Below are positions 1 through 8,779 of a stretch of DNA of 64,000 nucleotides, piece by piece. The stretch's first letter is position 1. Each line of letters starts with the position of its first letter. The notes under the pieces are model-generated. The model did no database searches. It saw only the letters and a program-made list of their open reading frames with translations, and was not told the DNA's origin. Origin of the DNA: Pseudomonas syringae (GTDB lineage Bacteria; Pseudomonadota; Gammaproteobacteria; Pseudomonadales; Pseudomonadaceae); assembly GCF_001698815.1 (NCBI RefSeq), contig NZ_LGSI01000072.1, positions 51,300-115,299 on the forward strand. Direction: 5' to 3'. A program made the position numbers and the translations under genes.

Positions 1-4
1 TTTG

Positions 5-475
5 ATGCGCGTCATGAAGGGAATATTGGGGTTGCTGCTGGCGTTTCCGCTGCTGGCTTCCGCCGAAGAGATTGGTCAGGTTTCGACCGTGTTCAAGTTT
101 GTCGGGCCGAACGACCGGATCGTGGTCGAGGCTTTCGATGATCCCAAGGTCGAGGGCGTGACCTGTTATCTGTCCCGGGCCAAGACCGGGGGAGTGAAGG
201 GTGGTCTCGGGTTGGCTGAAGATCGCGCCGAGGCGTCCATCGCTTGTCGTCAGGTCGGGCCGATCCGCTTCAAGGAAAACCTGAAGGACGGTGATGAGGT
301 GTTCAAGGAGCGCACATCGCTGGTCTTCAAGACCATGCAGGTCGTGCGTTTCCTGGACAAGAAGCGCAACACGCTGGTGTATCTGGTCTATAGCGACCGC
401 GTCATCGAAGGCAGCCCGCAGAATGCCGTGACAGCGATTCCGATCCTGCCGTGGGTGCCCGCGCCCGCGCCTTGA
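5..475 (+). CDS. creA: CreA family periplasmic protein
   Basis: This 156-residue protein matches the CreA family, a conserved proteobacterial periplasmic protein of unknown function; its length is that of E. coli CreA (about 157). A signal peptide runs to LLASA, after which the mature part starts EEIGQV. Family-like stretches follow, including the VGPNDRIVVEAFDDP region, two cysteines (in VTCYLS and SIACRQVG) that could form a disulfide, and the GGVKGGLGLAED stretch. The gene lies at the window edge, so its ribosome binding site is not visible. A TTG at 2, an ATG at 5 and an ATG at 14 are possible starts; 5 is chosen for length. It is followed by a REP pair and ends convergently with rpsT. 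Confidence 0.85.
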   Translation: MRVMKGILGLLLAFPLLASAEEIGQVSTVFKFVGPNDRIVVEAFDDPKVEGVTCYLSRAKTGGVKGGLGLAEDRAEASIACRQVGPIRFKENLKDGDEVFKERTSLVFKTMQVVRFLDKKRNTLVYLVYSDRVIEGSPQNAVTAIPILPWVPAPAP

Positions 476-488
476 GCGTTTGAGTTGC

Positions 489-578
489 GTAGGACCGGCT
501 TTAGCCGGGAGGGGGGCAATTGATCCGCAGCAGCTGCGTCGTCAGAATTCCGGTCTCCCCGGCTGAAGCCGGTCCTAC
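489..578. repeat. REP pair (REPIN), GGCTTTAGCC type
   Basis: Two inverted palindromic arms face each other: GTAGGACCGGCTTTAGCCGG on the left and its near reverse complement, ending CCGGTCCTAC, on the right. About 45 bases separate them. The arrangement is that of the REP doublets common between genes in the P. fluorescens group. It lies in the convergent creA/rpsT gap and could form a long hairpin in either transcript. Confidence 0.8.
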
Positions 579-636
579 GGGACCCATCACGTCCAGCCCC
601 ATTGGCTCAGCTGCGCATCTCCAAATCCCACCCAAT

Positions 637-664
637 AAAAAACCGACCCTGAGGTCGGTTTTTT
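637..664 (-). terminator. Rho-independent terminator of rpsT
   Basis: A perfect 6-bp stem (CCGACC/GGTCGG) with a CTGA loop is flanked by six A's on one side and six T's on the other. It lies 14 bases beyond the rpsT stop codon. The A and T runs make it usable in both directions, so it may also stop creA transcripts. Confidence 0.85.
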
Positions 665-678
665 AACAAGCGTGTCGC

Positions 679-957
679 TTAGGCAGCAGCAGCAAGGTTC
701 AGAGCCTTGATGTGACCATTCAGGCGACCTTTATGGCGAGCAGCTTTGTTCTTGTGGATGATGCCTTTATCGGCCATACGGTCGATGATTGGCACGGCCA
801 GAACATAAGCAGCTTGCGCTTTTTCAGCGTCTTTTGCGTCGATGGCTTTAACTACATTCTTGATGTAGGTACGAACCATGGAACGCAGGCTGGCGTTGTG
901 GCTGCGACGCTTCTCAGCCTGTTTTGCACGTTTTTTGGCGGAAGGTGTGTTGGCCAC
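679..957 (-). CDS. rpsT: 30S ribosomal protein S20
   Basis: S20 is a small-subunit protein that binds 16S rRNA. The 92-residue, Lys/Arg/Ala-rich sequence starts MANTPSAKKRAKQAEKRR and contains the helical RNA-binding segments expected of bS20. Translation starts at GTG (957), with a strong GAGGAG seven bases upstream. E. coli rpsT also uses a non-AUG start, which there takes part in autogenous repression, so the GTG here may have a similar role; this is inference. The gene is monocistronic, diverges from murJ and has its own terminator. The GTG start is supported by the family N-terminus and the Shine-Dalgarno position. Confidence 0.97.
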   Translation of the reverse strand: MANTPSAKKRAKQAEKRRSHNASLRSMVRTYIKNVVKAIDAKDAEKAQAAYVLAVPIIDRMADKGIIHKNKAARHKGRLNGHIKALNLAAAA

Positions 958-1208
958 CGTCGAGCTCCTCGAAAGACTTTTTAGGAAATAGCAAACAAAA
1001 TAGGCCGCGAATCATGCCGATGAGTTGATGTGTTGTCAAGGGCAGTTGATGTGTTCCGCTGAGTGGTCGTTGTGTTTGACCGGGATATTTATTTCCGGGG
1101 CGCGACCTGTAAACTCGCCGACTTTGACTCTGGGCTTTTGCGGCGCGGAGTATCGCATAAATGGACAGGTTAATCGCCCGGTCCTTTAGCCAAGGCAATA
1201 ATTCCTTA

Positions 1209-2747
1209 ATGAATCTACTCAAATCACTGGCTGCCGTCAGCTCTATCACGATGCTTTCCCGGGTTTTGGGCTTTATTCGGGACACAATCATCGCGCGAAC
1301 TTTCGGTGCCGGAATGGCCACGGACGCGTTTTTTATCGCATTCAAGCTGCCCAACCTGCTGCGCCGCATCTTCGCCGAGGGGGCTTTCTCTCAGGCTTTC
1401 GTGCCGATTCTCGCCGAATATAAAAGCCAGCAGGGCGAGGAGGCGACGCGAACCTTCGTCGCTTATGTGACCGGCTTGCTGACCCTGGTGTTGGCGTTGG
1501 TGACCTTGCTGGGCATCATTGCCGCCCCTTGGGTGATCTGGGCCACGGCCCCCGGCTTTGCTGACACGCCGGAAAAATTCGCGCTGACCTCCGACCTGTT
1601 GCGGGTGACCTTTCCTTATATATTGCTGATCTCGTTGTCATCGCTGGCGGGCGCGATCCTCAATACCTGGAATCGCTTCTCGGTGCCGGCCTTCGTGCCG
1701 ACCCTGCTCAACGTCAGCATGATTTTTTTCGCGCTGTTCCTGACTCCGTACTTCGATCCGCCGGTCATGGCGCTGGGCTGGGCAGTGCTGGTCGGTGGTT
1801 TGCTGCAGCTGCTCTACCAACTGCCGCACCTGAAAAAGATCGGCATGCTGGTCCTGCCGCGACTGAATTTGCGCGACTCTGGCGTCTGGCGGGTAATGAA
1901 GCAGATGCTGCCGGCCATCCTTGGCGTTTCCGTGAGTCAGATTTCTCTGATTATCAATACGATTTTTGCCTCGTTCCTTGTGGCCGGATCGGTTTCCTGG
2001 ATGTACTACGCCGACCGTTTGATGGAATTGCCATCAGGTGTGCTGGGCGTTGCGCTCGGCACGATCTTGCTGCCGATCCTCTCCAAGACCTACGCCAGCA
2101 AGGACCGCCATGAATATTCGCGGATCCTCGACTGGGGCTTGCGCCTGTGCTTCGTGCTGGTCCTGCCATGCACGCTGGCCTTGGGTATCCTTGCTGAACC
2201 GCTGACCGTTTCTCTGTTTCAATACGGTAAATTCGATGCACTGGACGCGGCCATGACCCAGCGCGCATTGATCGCTTATTCAGTCGGCCTGCTGGGCATC
2301 ATTGTCATCAAGGTGCTGGCGCCCGGCTTTTATGCGCAACAAAATATTCGTACCCCGGTGAAAATCGCGATCTTCACCCTCATTGTTACTCAGCTGCTCA
2401 ACCTCGCGTTCATTGGTCCACTGCAGCATGCGGGCCTGGCGTTGGCGATCAGTGTCGGTGCATGCATCAACGCCGGATTGCTGTTCTGGCAGCTGCGCAA
2501 GCAGGATTTGTTTCAGCCGCAACCCGGCTGGACCAAGTATTTGTTCAAGCTGGTCGTGGCGGTGGCGGTGATGTCGGGGGTTCTGCTGGGGCTCATGCAT
2601 TTCATGCCGGCCTGGGACGAGGGGCATATGCTGGAGCGCTTCGTTCGCCTGGGCGGCTTGGTGGCTGCGGGGTTGGCGACGTATTTCGTGATGCTTCTGG
2701 CATTGGGCTTTCGTCTGAAAGACTTCGCCCGCAGTGCCGTGATGTAG
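1209..2747 (+). CDS. murJ: Lipid II flippase MurJ
   Basis: MurJ moves lipid II across the inner membrane for peptidoglycan synthesis. The 512-residue protein is a polytopic MOP-superfamily exporter with about 14 hydrophobic segments. The family N-terminus (MNLLKSLAAVSSITMLSRV) is followed by GFIRDTIIARTFG, TDAFFIAFKLPNLLRRIFAEG and FSQAFVPIL. An in-frame ATG exists 48 bases upstream at 1161, but the start at 1209 matches the family. It is divergent from rpsT and precedes ribF by 132 bases. The order rpsT, murJ, ribF, ileS, lspA, fkpB, ispH is conserved in Pseudomonas. Confidence 0.96.
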   Translation: MNLLKSLAAVSSITMLSRVLGFIRDTIIARTFGAGMATDAFFIAFKLPNLLRRIFAEGAFSQAFVPILAEYKSQQGEEATRTFVAYVTGLLTLVLALVTLLGIIAAPWVIWATAPGFADTPEKFALTSDLLRVTFPYILLISLSSLAGAILNTWNRFSVPAFVPTLLNVSMIFFALFLTPYFDPPVMALGWAVLVGGLLQLLYQLPHLKKIGMLVLPRLNLRDSGVWRVMKQMLPAILGVSVSQISLIINTIFASFLVAGSVSWMYYADRLMELPSGVLGVALGTILLPILSKTYASKDRHEYSRILDWGLRLCFVLVLPCTLALGILAEPLTVSLFQYGKFDALDAAMTQRALIAYSVGLLGIIVIKVLAPGFYAQQNIRTPVKIAIFTLIVTQLLNLAFIGPLQHAGLALAISVGACINAGLLFWQLRKQDLFQPQPGWTKYLFKLVVAVAVMSGVLLGLMHFMPAWDEGHMLERFVRLGGLVAAGLATYFVMLLALGFRLKDFARSAVM

Positions 2748-2879
2748 GAAGGGATTCAAAGGGTAGTCGTCGATTTTTGCCGTTATGGGCACACGACTGT
2801 TGTTTTGCCTTGGCGTGTTGCCTGTCGTCCAGGGCTGTGTGTGGTTATAATCGGCCACTTTATGAGCAAGAAGCGCGTT

Positions 2880-3830
2880 ATGCAGCTGGTTCGAGGCCTT
2901 CACAATCTGCAACCCCGACATCGGGGTTGCGTCGCCACTATCGGCAACTTCGACGGTGTTCACCGAGGCCACCAGGCTATTCTGGCGCGCTTGCGGGATC
3001 GTGCTGTCGAGTTGGGCCTGCCCAGCTGTGTGGTGATTTTCGAGCCGCAGCCGCGTGAGTTCTTCGCCCCGGCCACCGCTCCAGCCCGTCTGGCACGCTT
3101 GCGCGACAAGCTGGAATTGCTGGCGGCCGAGGGTGTTGATCAGGTGCTGTGCCTGGCTTTCAATCAGCGCCTGAGCGAGCTGAGTGCCGCCGAGTTCGTC
3201 GAAACGGTGCTGATCCAGGGCCTGGGCGTGCGGCATCTTGAAGTGGGCGACGACTTCCGTTTCGGTTGCGACCGGATCGGCGATTTCGATTTTCTGCAAC
3301 ACGTGGGTGCCACCAAGGGCTTTACGGTCGAGGCGGCACAGACCGTTGAGATCGATGGTGTTCGGGTCAGCAGCACCAAGGTGCGTAACGCCTTGGCTGT
3401 GGCGGACTTCACCCTTGCCGAGCGCATGCTCGGTCGTCCGTTCCGGATTGCAGGACGAGTGCTGCATGGCCAGAAACTGGCGCGCCAGTTGGGTACACCC
3501 ACGGCCAACGTGCAACTCAAGCGTCGTCGTGTACCGCTGACCGGGGTTTATCTGGTCAGTGCGAGCATCGACGGCAAGACCTGGCCGGGAGTCGCCAATA
3601 TCGGCGTGCGCCCGACTGTGGCAGGTGATGGCAGTGCCCACCTTGAAGTGCATCTTCTGGATTTTGCCGGTGACCTGTATGGCCGGCGTTTGACGGTGGC
3701 TTTCCACCATAAGCTGCGTGATGAGCAGCGTTTCGCCTCACTGGAGGCGCTCAAGACGGCGATCAATGCGGACGTCGCCGCCGCCCGTGCCCATTGGCAT
3801 GGCCAACCGCTAACGAAGAGCCTTAAATGA
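2880..3830 (+). CDS. ribF: Bifunctional riboflavin kinase / FAD synthetase
   Basis: RibF converts riboflavin to FMN and FMN to FAD. The 316-residue protein has the N-terminal nucleotidylyltransferase domain with the HIGH-like motif GNFDGVHRGHQ (about residues 22-32). The C-terminal flavokinase domain contains GTPTANVQL and VYLVSASIDG, and the protein ends in the DVAAARAHW helix typical of the family. The start MQLVRGLHNL at 2880 fits the family; ATGs at 2862 and 2805 would add non-conserved residues. Its TGA overlaps the ileS ATG (ATGA), which suggests translational coupling. Confidence 0.96.
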   Translation: MQLVRGLHNLQPRHRGCVATIGNFDGVHRGHQAILARLRDRAVELGLPSCVVIFEPQPREFFAPATAPARLARLRDKLELLAAEGVDQVLCLAFNQRLSELSAAEFVETVLIQGLGVRHLEVGDDFRFGCDRIGDFDFLQHVGATKGFTVEAAQTVEIDGVRVSSTKVRNALAVADFTLAERMLGRPFRIAGRVLHGQKLARQLGTPTANVQLKRRRVPLTGVYLVSASIDGKTWPGVANIGVRPTVAGDGSAHLEVHLLDFAGDLYGRRLTVAFHHKLRDEQRFASLEALKTAINADVAAARAHWHGQPLTKSLK

Positions 3831-6658
3831 CCGACTACAAAGCCACGCTAAACCTTCCGGACACCGCCTTCCCAATGAAGGCCGGCCTGCCCCAGCGCGA
3901 GCCGCAAACTCTGCAGCGCTGGGACAGCATTGGCCTGTACCAGAAGCTGCGCGAGATTGGCAAGGATCGTCCAAAGTTCGTCCTGCACGACGGCCCTCCT
4001 TATGCCAACGGTAATATTCACATCGGTCACGCCGTAAACAAGATTCTCAAGGACATGATCATCCGCTCGAAAACCCTTTCGGGCTTCGACGCGCCTTATG
4101 TTCCGGGTTGGGACTGCCATGGCTTGCCGATCGAGCACAAGGTCGAAGTCACCCACGGCAAGAACCTGCCTGCGGACAAGACTCGCGAGCTGTGCCGTGC
4201 CTACGCGGCCGAGCAGATCGAAGGCCAGAAAGCCGAGTTCATCCGGCTTGGCGTATTGGGCGACTGGGACAATCCGTACCGCACCATGGACTTCGCCAAC
4301 GAAGCCGGAGAAATCCGTGCACTGGCGGAAATGGTCAAAGGCGGTTTCGTGTTCAAGGGCCTCAAGCCGGTGAACTGGTGCTTCGATTGCGGTTCGGCGC
4401 TGGCTGAAGCGGAAGTCGAATATCAGGACAAAAAGTCTTCGACCATCGACGTCGCTTTCCCGATTGCCGATGAGGCCAAACTGGCTGCGGCCTTTGGTCT
4501 GCCTTCGCTGAGCAAGCCTGCATCCATCGTGATCTGGACCACTACTCCGTGGACCATTCCCGCCAACCAGGCGCTGAACGTCCACCCCGAGTTCGAATAC
4601 TCGCTGGTTGATGTCGGTGACAAATTGCTGGTGCTGGCTTCCGAGCTGGTCGAGTCGTGCCTGGCGCGCTACAAGCTGCAAGGCACCGTGATCGCCACCA
4701 CGACCGGTGCCGAGCTGGAACTGATCAACTTCCGTCACCCGTTCTACGATCGCCTGTCGCCTGTGTATCTGGCGGACTACGTCGAGTTGGGCGCTGGTAC
4801 TGGCGTTGTTCACTGCTCGCCCGCTTATGGCGTCGACGACTTTGTGATCAGCAAGAGCTACGGACTGACCAACGACGACATCATCAGCCCGGTGCAGAGC
4901 AACGGCGTGTATGTCGAGTCGCTGGAGTTCTTTGGTGGCCAGTTCATCTTCAAGGCCAACCAGAACATCATCGACAAGCTGGCCGAAGTCGGCAGCTTGA
5001 TGGACACCGAAACCATCACGCACAGCTACATGCACTGCTGGCGCCACAAATCGCCGCTGATCTACCGCGCTACGGCGCAGTGGTTCGTGGGCATGGACAA
5101 GCAGCCGGAAACCGGCGAAACCCTGCGCGAGCGTGCCGTCAAAGCCATCGAAGAAACCCAGTTCGTACCGGCCTGGGGCCAGGCACGCCTGCACTCGATG
5201 ATCGCCAATCGTCCTGACTGGTGCATCTCGCGTCAGCGCAACTGGGGCGTGCCGATCCCGTTCTTCCTGCACAAGGAAAGCGGTGAGCTGCATCCGCGTA
5301 CCGTGGAGCTGATGGAAGAAGTGGCCCTGCGTGTCGAGCAGGAAGGCATCGAAGCCTGGTTCAAGCTGGACGCCGCCGAGTTGCTCGGTGACGAAGCGCC
5401 CAAGTACGACAAGATCTCCGACACGCTGGATGTATGGTTCGATTCCGGCACCACGCATTGGCATGTTCTGCGCGGTTCGCACCCGATGGGCCACGAGACT
5501 GGCCCGCGCGCTGACCTGTACCTGGAAGGTTCGGACCAACACCGTGGCTGGTTCCACTCGTCCTTGCTGACCGGTTGCATGCTGGACGACCACGCTCCGT
5601 ATCGCGAATTGCTGACCCACGGTTTCGTCGTCGACGAAAATGGTCGCAAGATGTCAAAGTCGCTGAACAACGTGGTTGCGCCGCAGAAGGTCAACGATTC
5701 CCTGGGCGCCGACATCATGCGTCTGTGGGTTTCCGCAACTGACTACTCCGGCGAGATGGCGGTGTCCGATCAGATCCTGCAGCGCAGCGCAGACGCCTAT
5801 CGGCGGATCCGCAACACTGCACGCTTCATGCTCTCGAACCTGACCGGCTTCAACCCGGCGACAGATATCCTGCCCGCCGAAGAAATGCTCGCGCTGGATC
5901 GCTGGGCCGTGGATCGCGCTGCGTTGCTGCAACGCGAACTGCAAGAACACTACGGCGAATACCGTTTCTGGAACGTCTACTCGAAGATCCACAACTTCTG
6001 CGTGCAGGAGCTGGGTGGTTTCTATCTGGACATCATCAAGGACCGTCAGTACACCACGGCGGCCGACAGCACGGCACGGCGCTCCTGCCAGACCGCGCTG
6101 TTCCACATCTCCGAGGCGCTGGTGCGCTGGATCGCGCCGATCCTGGCGTTCACTGCCGACGAGCTGTGGCAGTACCTGCCGGGCGAGCGTAACGAGTCCG
6201 TGATGCTCAACACCTGGTACGAAGGCCTGAGCGAAATGCCAGCCGACTTCGAACTGGACCGCGCCTACTGGGAGCGGATCATGGAAGTCAAAGTCGCGGT
6301 CAACAAGGAAATGGAAAACCTGCGGGCAGCCAAGGCTATCGGCGGCAACCTGCAAGCTGAAGTGACCTTGTATGCCCAGGACTCGCTGGTTGCGGACCTG
6401 GCCAAACTCGGCAACGAACTGCGCTTTGTACTGATCACGTCGACTGCCAGCGTCGCTCCGGTGCTTGATGCACCTGCCGATGCGGTGGTCACCGAGGTTA
6501 CCGGCCTGAAGCTGAAAGTGGTCAAGTCCGGTCATCCGAAGTGTGCCCGTTGCTGGCATCACCGTGCTGACGTCGGCGTAGATCCGGAGCATCCTGAAAT
6601 CTGCGGTCGTTGCGTCGACAATATCAGCGGTTCGGGTGAGGTTCGTCACTATGCCTAA
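3827..6658 (+). CDS. ileS: Isoleucyl-tRNA synthetase
   Basis: This class I aminoacyl-tRNA synthetase charges tRNA-Ile in the cytoplasm. At 943 residues it has the usual bacterial length. Visible motifs are HIGH at residues 65-68 and KMSKS near 607-611. The central editing (CP1) domain includes VIWTTTPWTIPANQAL. A C-terminal zinc finger has CARCWHH and ICGRCV, which marks the bacterial type. It overlaps ribF by 4 bases and lspA by 8, so ribF-ileS-lspA-fkpB is read as one operon. Confidence 0.98.
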   Translation: MTDYKATLNLPDTAFPMKAGLPQREPQTLQRWDSIGLYQKLREIGKDRPKFVLHDGPPYANGNIHIGHAVNKILKDMIIRSKTLSGFDAPYVPGWDCHGLPIEHKVEVTHGKNLPADKTRELCRAYAAEQIEGQKAEFIRLGVLGDWDNPYRTMDFANEAGEIRALAEMVKGGFVFKGLKPVNWCFDCGSALAEAEVEYQDKKSSTIDVAFPIADEAKLAAAFGLPSLSKPASIVIWTTTPWTIPANQALNVHPEFEYSLVDVGDKLLVLASELVESCLARYKLQGTVIATTTGAELELINFRHPFYDRLSPVYLADYVELGAGTGVVHCSPAYGVDDFVISKSYGLTNDDIISPVQSNGVYVESLEFFGGQFIFKANQNIIDKLAEVGSLMDTETITHSYMHCWRHKSPLIYRATAQWFVGMDKQPETGETLRERAVKAIEETQFVPAWGQARLHSMIANRPDWCISRQRNWGVPIPFFLHKESGELHPRTVELMEEVALRVEQEGIEAWFKLDAAELLGDEAPKYDKISDTLDVWFDSGTTHWHVLRGSHPMGHETGPRADLYLEGSDQHRGWFHSSLLTGCMLDDHAPYRELLTHGFVVDENGRKMSKSLNNVVAPQKVNDSLGADIMRLWVSATDYSGEMAVSDQILQRSADAYRRIRNTARFMLSNLTGFNPATDILPAEEMLALDRWAVDRAALLQRELQEHYGEYRFWNVYSKIHNFCVQELGGFYLDIIKDRQYTTAADSTARRSCQTALFHISEALVRWIAPILAFTADELWQYLPGERNESVMLNTWYEGLSEMPADFELDRAYWERIMEVKVAVNKEMENLRAAKAIGGNLQAEVTLYAQDSLVADLAKLGNELRFVLITSTASVAPVLDAPADAVVTEVTGLKLKVVKSGHPKCARCWHHRADVGVDPEHPEICGRCVDNISGSGEVRHYA

Positions 6659-7157
6659 GGCAGGTTTCGGCCGTCTGGCCTGGCTCTGGCTGAGTGTGCT
6701 GGTCCTGGTCATCGACCAGGCCAGCAAGTATTACTTCGAAAACACGCTGAGCCTGTATCAACAGATCATCGTGATTCCGGATTACTTCAGCTGGACCCTG
6801 GCCTACAACACGGGCGCGGCATTCAGCTTCCTCGCCGACAGTTCGGGCTGGCAGCGCTGGCTGTTCGCCTTGATCGCTGTTGTGGTCAGCGCGGTGCTGG
6901 TGGTCTGGCTCAAACGTCTGGGCCGGGATGAAACCTGGCTCGCCGTAGCACTGGCGCTGGTTTTGGGGGGCGCCTTGGGCAACCTCTATGACCGCATCGC
7001 GCTGGGTCATGTGATCGATTTCATCTTTGTGCACTGGCGCAACGAATACCGCTTCCCGGCGTTCAACGTTGCCGACAGTGCGATCACCGTCGGTGCAATC
7101 ATGCTGGCGCTGGATATGTTCAAGAGCAAGAAAACCGGAGAGCCCGTTAATGACTGA
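6651..7157 (+). CDS. lspA: Lipoprotein signal peptidase (signal peptidase II)
   Basis: LspA cleaves prolipoprotein signal peptides ahead of the diacylglyceryl cysteine, in the inner membrane. The 168-residue protein has four hydrophobic segments and the family boxes NTGAAFS, GNLYDRIALGHVIDF and FNVADSAI. The catalytic aspartates lie in NLYDR and NVADS. The ATG at 6651, inside the end of ileS, gives the family N-terminus MPKAGFGRLAWLWLS; a GTG at 6636 is in frame but less likely. The gene end overlaps fkpB by 8 bases. Confidence 0.96.
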   Translation: MPKAGFGRLAWLWLSVLVLVIDQASKYYFENTLSLYQQIIVIPDYFSWTLAYNTGAAFSFLADSSGWQRWLFALIAVVVSAVLVVWLKRLGRDETWLAVALALVLGGALGNLYDRIALGHVIDFIFVHWRNEYRFPAFNVADSAITVGAIMLALDMFKSKKTGEPVND

Positions 7158-7617
7158 ACAGTTATTGGCCGATAATGCCGCGAAAGCGCAACGCATCGGT
7201 CAGAACACGGAAGTCACGCTGCATTTTGCTTTGCGCCTGGAGAACGGCGATACCGTGGACAGCACCTTCGAAAAGGCTCCGGCCACGTTCAAGGTCGGTG
7301 ATGGCAACCTGTTGCCTGGCTTTGAAGCCGCGTTGTTCGGCTTCAAGGCCGGTGACAAGCGCACCGTGCAGGTCCTGCCGGAAAACGCCTTTGGTCAGCC
7401 AAACCCGCAAAACGTGCAGATCATCCCGCGTTCGCAGTTCAAGGACATGGAATTGTCCGAAGGCCTGCTGGTGATCTTCAACGATGCGGCCAATACTGAA
7501 CTGCCAGGCGTGGTGAAGGTTTTCGATGATGAGCAGGTGACCATCGACTTCAATCACCCGTTGGCGGGCAAGACCCTGAACTTTGAAGTCGAGATTTTCG
7601 AGGTCAAGGCTCTCTGA
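7150..7617 (+). CDS. fkpB: FKBP-type peptidyl-prolyl cis-trans isomerase (SlpA/FkpB)
   Basis: This 155-residue SlyD-like FKBP catalyses proline isomerisation and assists folding in the cytoplasm. The start of the FKBP fold (VTLHFALRLENGDTVDST) is followed by the GDGNLLPGFEAALFGF segment and the insert-in-flap part with PENAFGQP. The FNHPLAGKTLNFEVEI segment then closes the fold. The SlyD histidine-rich tail is absent, as expected of FkpB. It starts at ATG 7150 inside the end of lspA. A hairpin follows the stop. Confidence 0.95.
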   Translation: MTEQLLADNAAKAQRIGQNTEVTLHFALRLENGDTVDSTFEKAPATFKVGDGNLLPGFEAALFGFKAGDKRTVQVLPENAFGQPNPQNVQIIPRSQFKDMELSEGLLVIFNDAANTELPGVVKVFDDEQVTIDFNHPLAGKTLNFEVEIFEVKAL

Positions 7618-7641
7618 GGCCTGACGCCAGGTTAGAAAGCC

Positions 7642-7661
7642 AGCCCGACTCCGGTCGGGCT
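7642..7661 (+). terminator. Hairpin between fkpB and ispH
   Basis: An 8-bp perfect stem (AGCCCGAC/GTCGGGCT) with a TCCG loop lies 24 bases after fkpB and 27 before ispH. It has no clear T-run, so it may attenuate transcription or stabilise the fkpB transcript rather than end it completely. Confidence 0.5.
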
Positions 7662-7688
7662 GTTCCGCACGTAGACACGAGGCACGCT

Positions 7689-8636
7689 ATGCAAATCAAA
7701 CTCGCCAACCCCCGCGGCTTCTGCGCTGGAGTGGACCGTGCGATCGAAATCGTCAATCGTGCCCTGGAAGTGTTTGGTCCGCCGATCTATGTGCGCCATG
7801 AAGTGGTTCATAACAAATTTGTCGTCGAAGACCTGCGCGCACGTGGCGCGATCTTCGTCGAAGAGCTGGATCAGGTGCCGGATGACGTCATCGTGATTTT
7901 CAGCGCGCACGGTGTTTCTCAGGCAGTTCGCACTGAAGCCGCCGGGCGTGGCTTGAAAGTGTTCGACGCAACGTGCCCGCTGGTGACCAAGGTGCACATC
8001 GAAGTGGCGCGTTACAGTCGTGACGGTCGTGAGTGCATCCTCATCGGCCACCAGGGCCATCCCGAAGTCGAAGGCACCATGGGCCAGTACGACGCCAGCA
8101 ACGGCGGCGCGATCTATCTGGTGGAAGACGAGCAGGACGTCGCCAACCTGCAAGTGCGCAACCCTGAATCCCTGGCGTTCGTGACCCAGACGACCTTGTC
8201 CATGGACGACACCAGCCGGGTCATCGACGCACTGCGCAGCCGTTTCCCGGCCATCGGCGGGCCGCGCAAGGACGACATCTGCTACGCCACGCAAAACCGC
8301 CAGGATGCGGTCAAGTTGCTGGCGGACGAATGCGATGTGGTGTTGGTGGTCGGTAGCCCGAACAGCTCCAACTCCAACCGTTTGCGGGAACTTGCCGAGC
8401 GCATGGCGACCCCGGCCTACCTGATCGACGGCGCTGAAGACATGCAGCGCAGCTGGTTCGACGGTGTCGAGCGCATCGGCATCACCGCCGGCGCCTCGGC
8501 TCCGGAAGTTCTGGTGCGCGGCGTGATCCAGCAACTCCATGCCTGGGGCGCCACCGGCGCAGACGAACTGGCCGGCCGCGCCGAGAACGTCATCTTCTCG
8601 ATGCCCAAGGAATTGCGGGTCAAGTCGTTGTTGTGA
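7689..8636 (+). CDS. ispH: 4-hydroxy-3-methylbut-2-enyl diphosphate reductase
   Basis: IspH (LytB) is the last enzyme of the MEP isoprenoid pathway, reducing HMBPP to IPP and DMAPP with a [4Fe-4S] cluster. The 315-residue protein has the three cluster cysteines: NPRGFCAG (Cys12), FDATCPLV (about Cys96) and DDICYATQNRQ (about Cys198). Conserved histidine regions VRHEVVHNKFVV and IGHQGHPEVEGTMGQ are also present. It is the last gene of the housekeeping run and is followed by a composite REP element. Confidence 0.97.
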   Translation: MQIKLANPRGFCAGVDRAIEIVNRALEVFGPPIYVRHEVVHNKFVVEDLRARGAIFVEELDQVPDDVIVIFSAHGVSQAVRTEAAGRGLKVFDATCPLVTKVHIEVARYSRDGRECILIGHQGHPEVEGTMGQYDASNGGAIYLVEDEQDVANLQVRNPESLAFVTQTTLSMDDTSRVIDALRSRFPAIGGPRKDDICYATQNRQDAVKLLADECDVVLVVGSPNSSNSNRLRELAERMATPAYLIDGAEDMQRSWFDGVERIGITAGASAPEVLVRGVIQQLHAWGATGADELAGRAENVIFSMPKELRVKSLL

Positions 8637-8645
8637 TGCCAGAGT

Positions 8646-8762
8646 GTTGGAGCGAGGCTTGGTGTAGGACCGGCTTTAGCCGGGAGGGCAATTGGCGCTC
8701 TCGCGACTAAAGTCGCTCCTACGTTCGCTCCTATGGCCGATTCTCGGGCAAGCCTCGCTCCA
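8646..8762. repeat. Nested composite REP element
   Basis: The outer arms are of the GGAGCGAGGCTTG type (left at 8647-8661, inverted right arm at about 8749-8762). Inside lies an arm of the GTAGGACCGGCTTTAGCCGG type (from 8663) and a third kind of arm ending GTCGCTCCTAC. The left outer arm breaks off right after GGCTTG, where the inner element begins. This looks like one REP inserted into, or recombined with, another. Confidence 0.7.
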
Positions 8763-8779
8763 GGATCCCGGCCTCTGTA

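Noticed and set aside
914..1369. A minus-strand frame spanning the rpsT upstream region and the murJ start.
   Set aside because: It covers the promoter and Shine-Dalgarno of rpsT and the murJ start; no domain is visible.
3848..5620. A 590-codon open frame on the minus strand opposite ileS, with similar long antisense frames opposite ribF/murJ, fruA and fruB.
   Set aside because: These are mirror frames of GC-rich genes. The plus-strand proteins carry full family motifs, and the antisense products have no recognisable domains.
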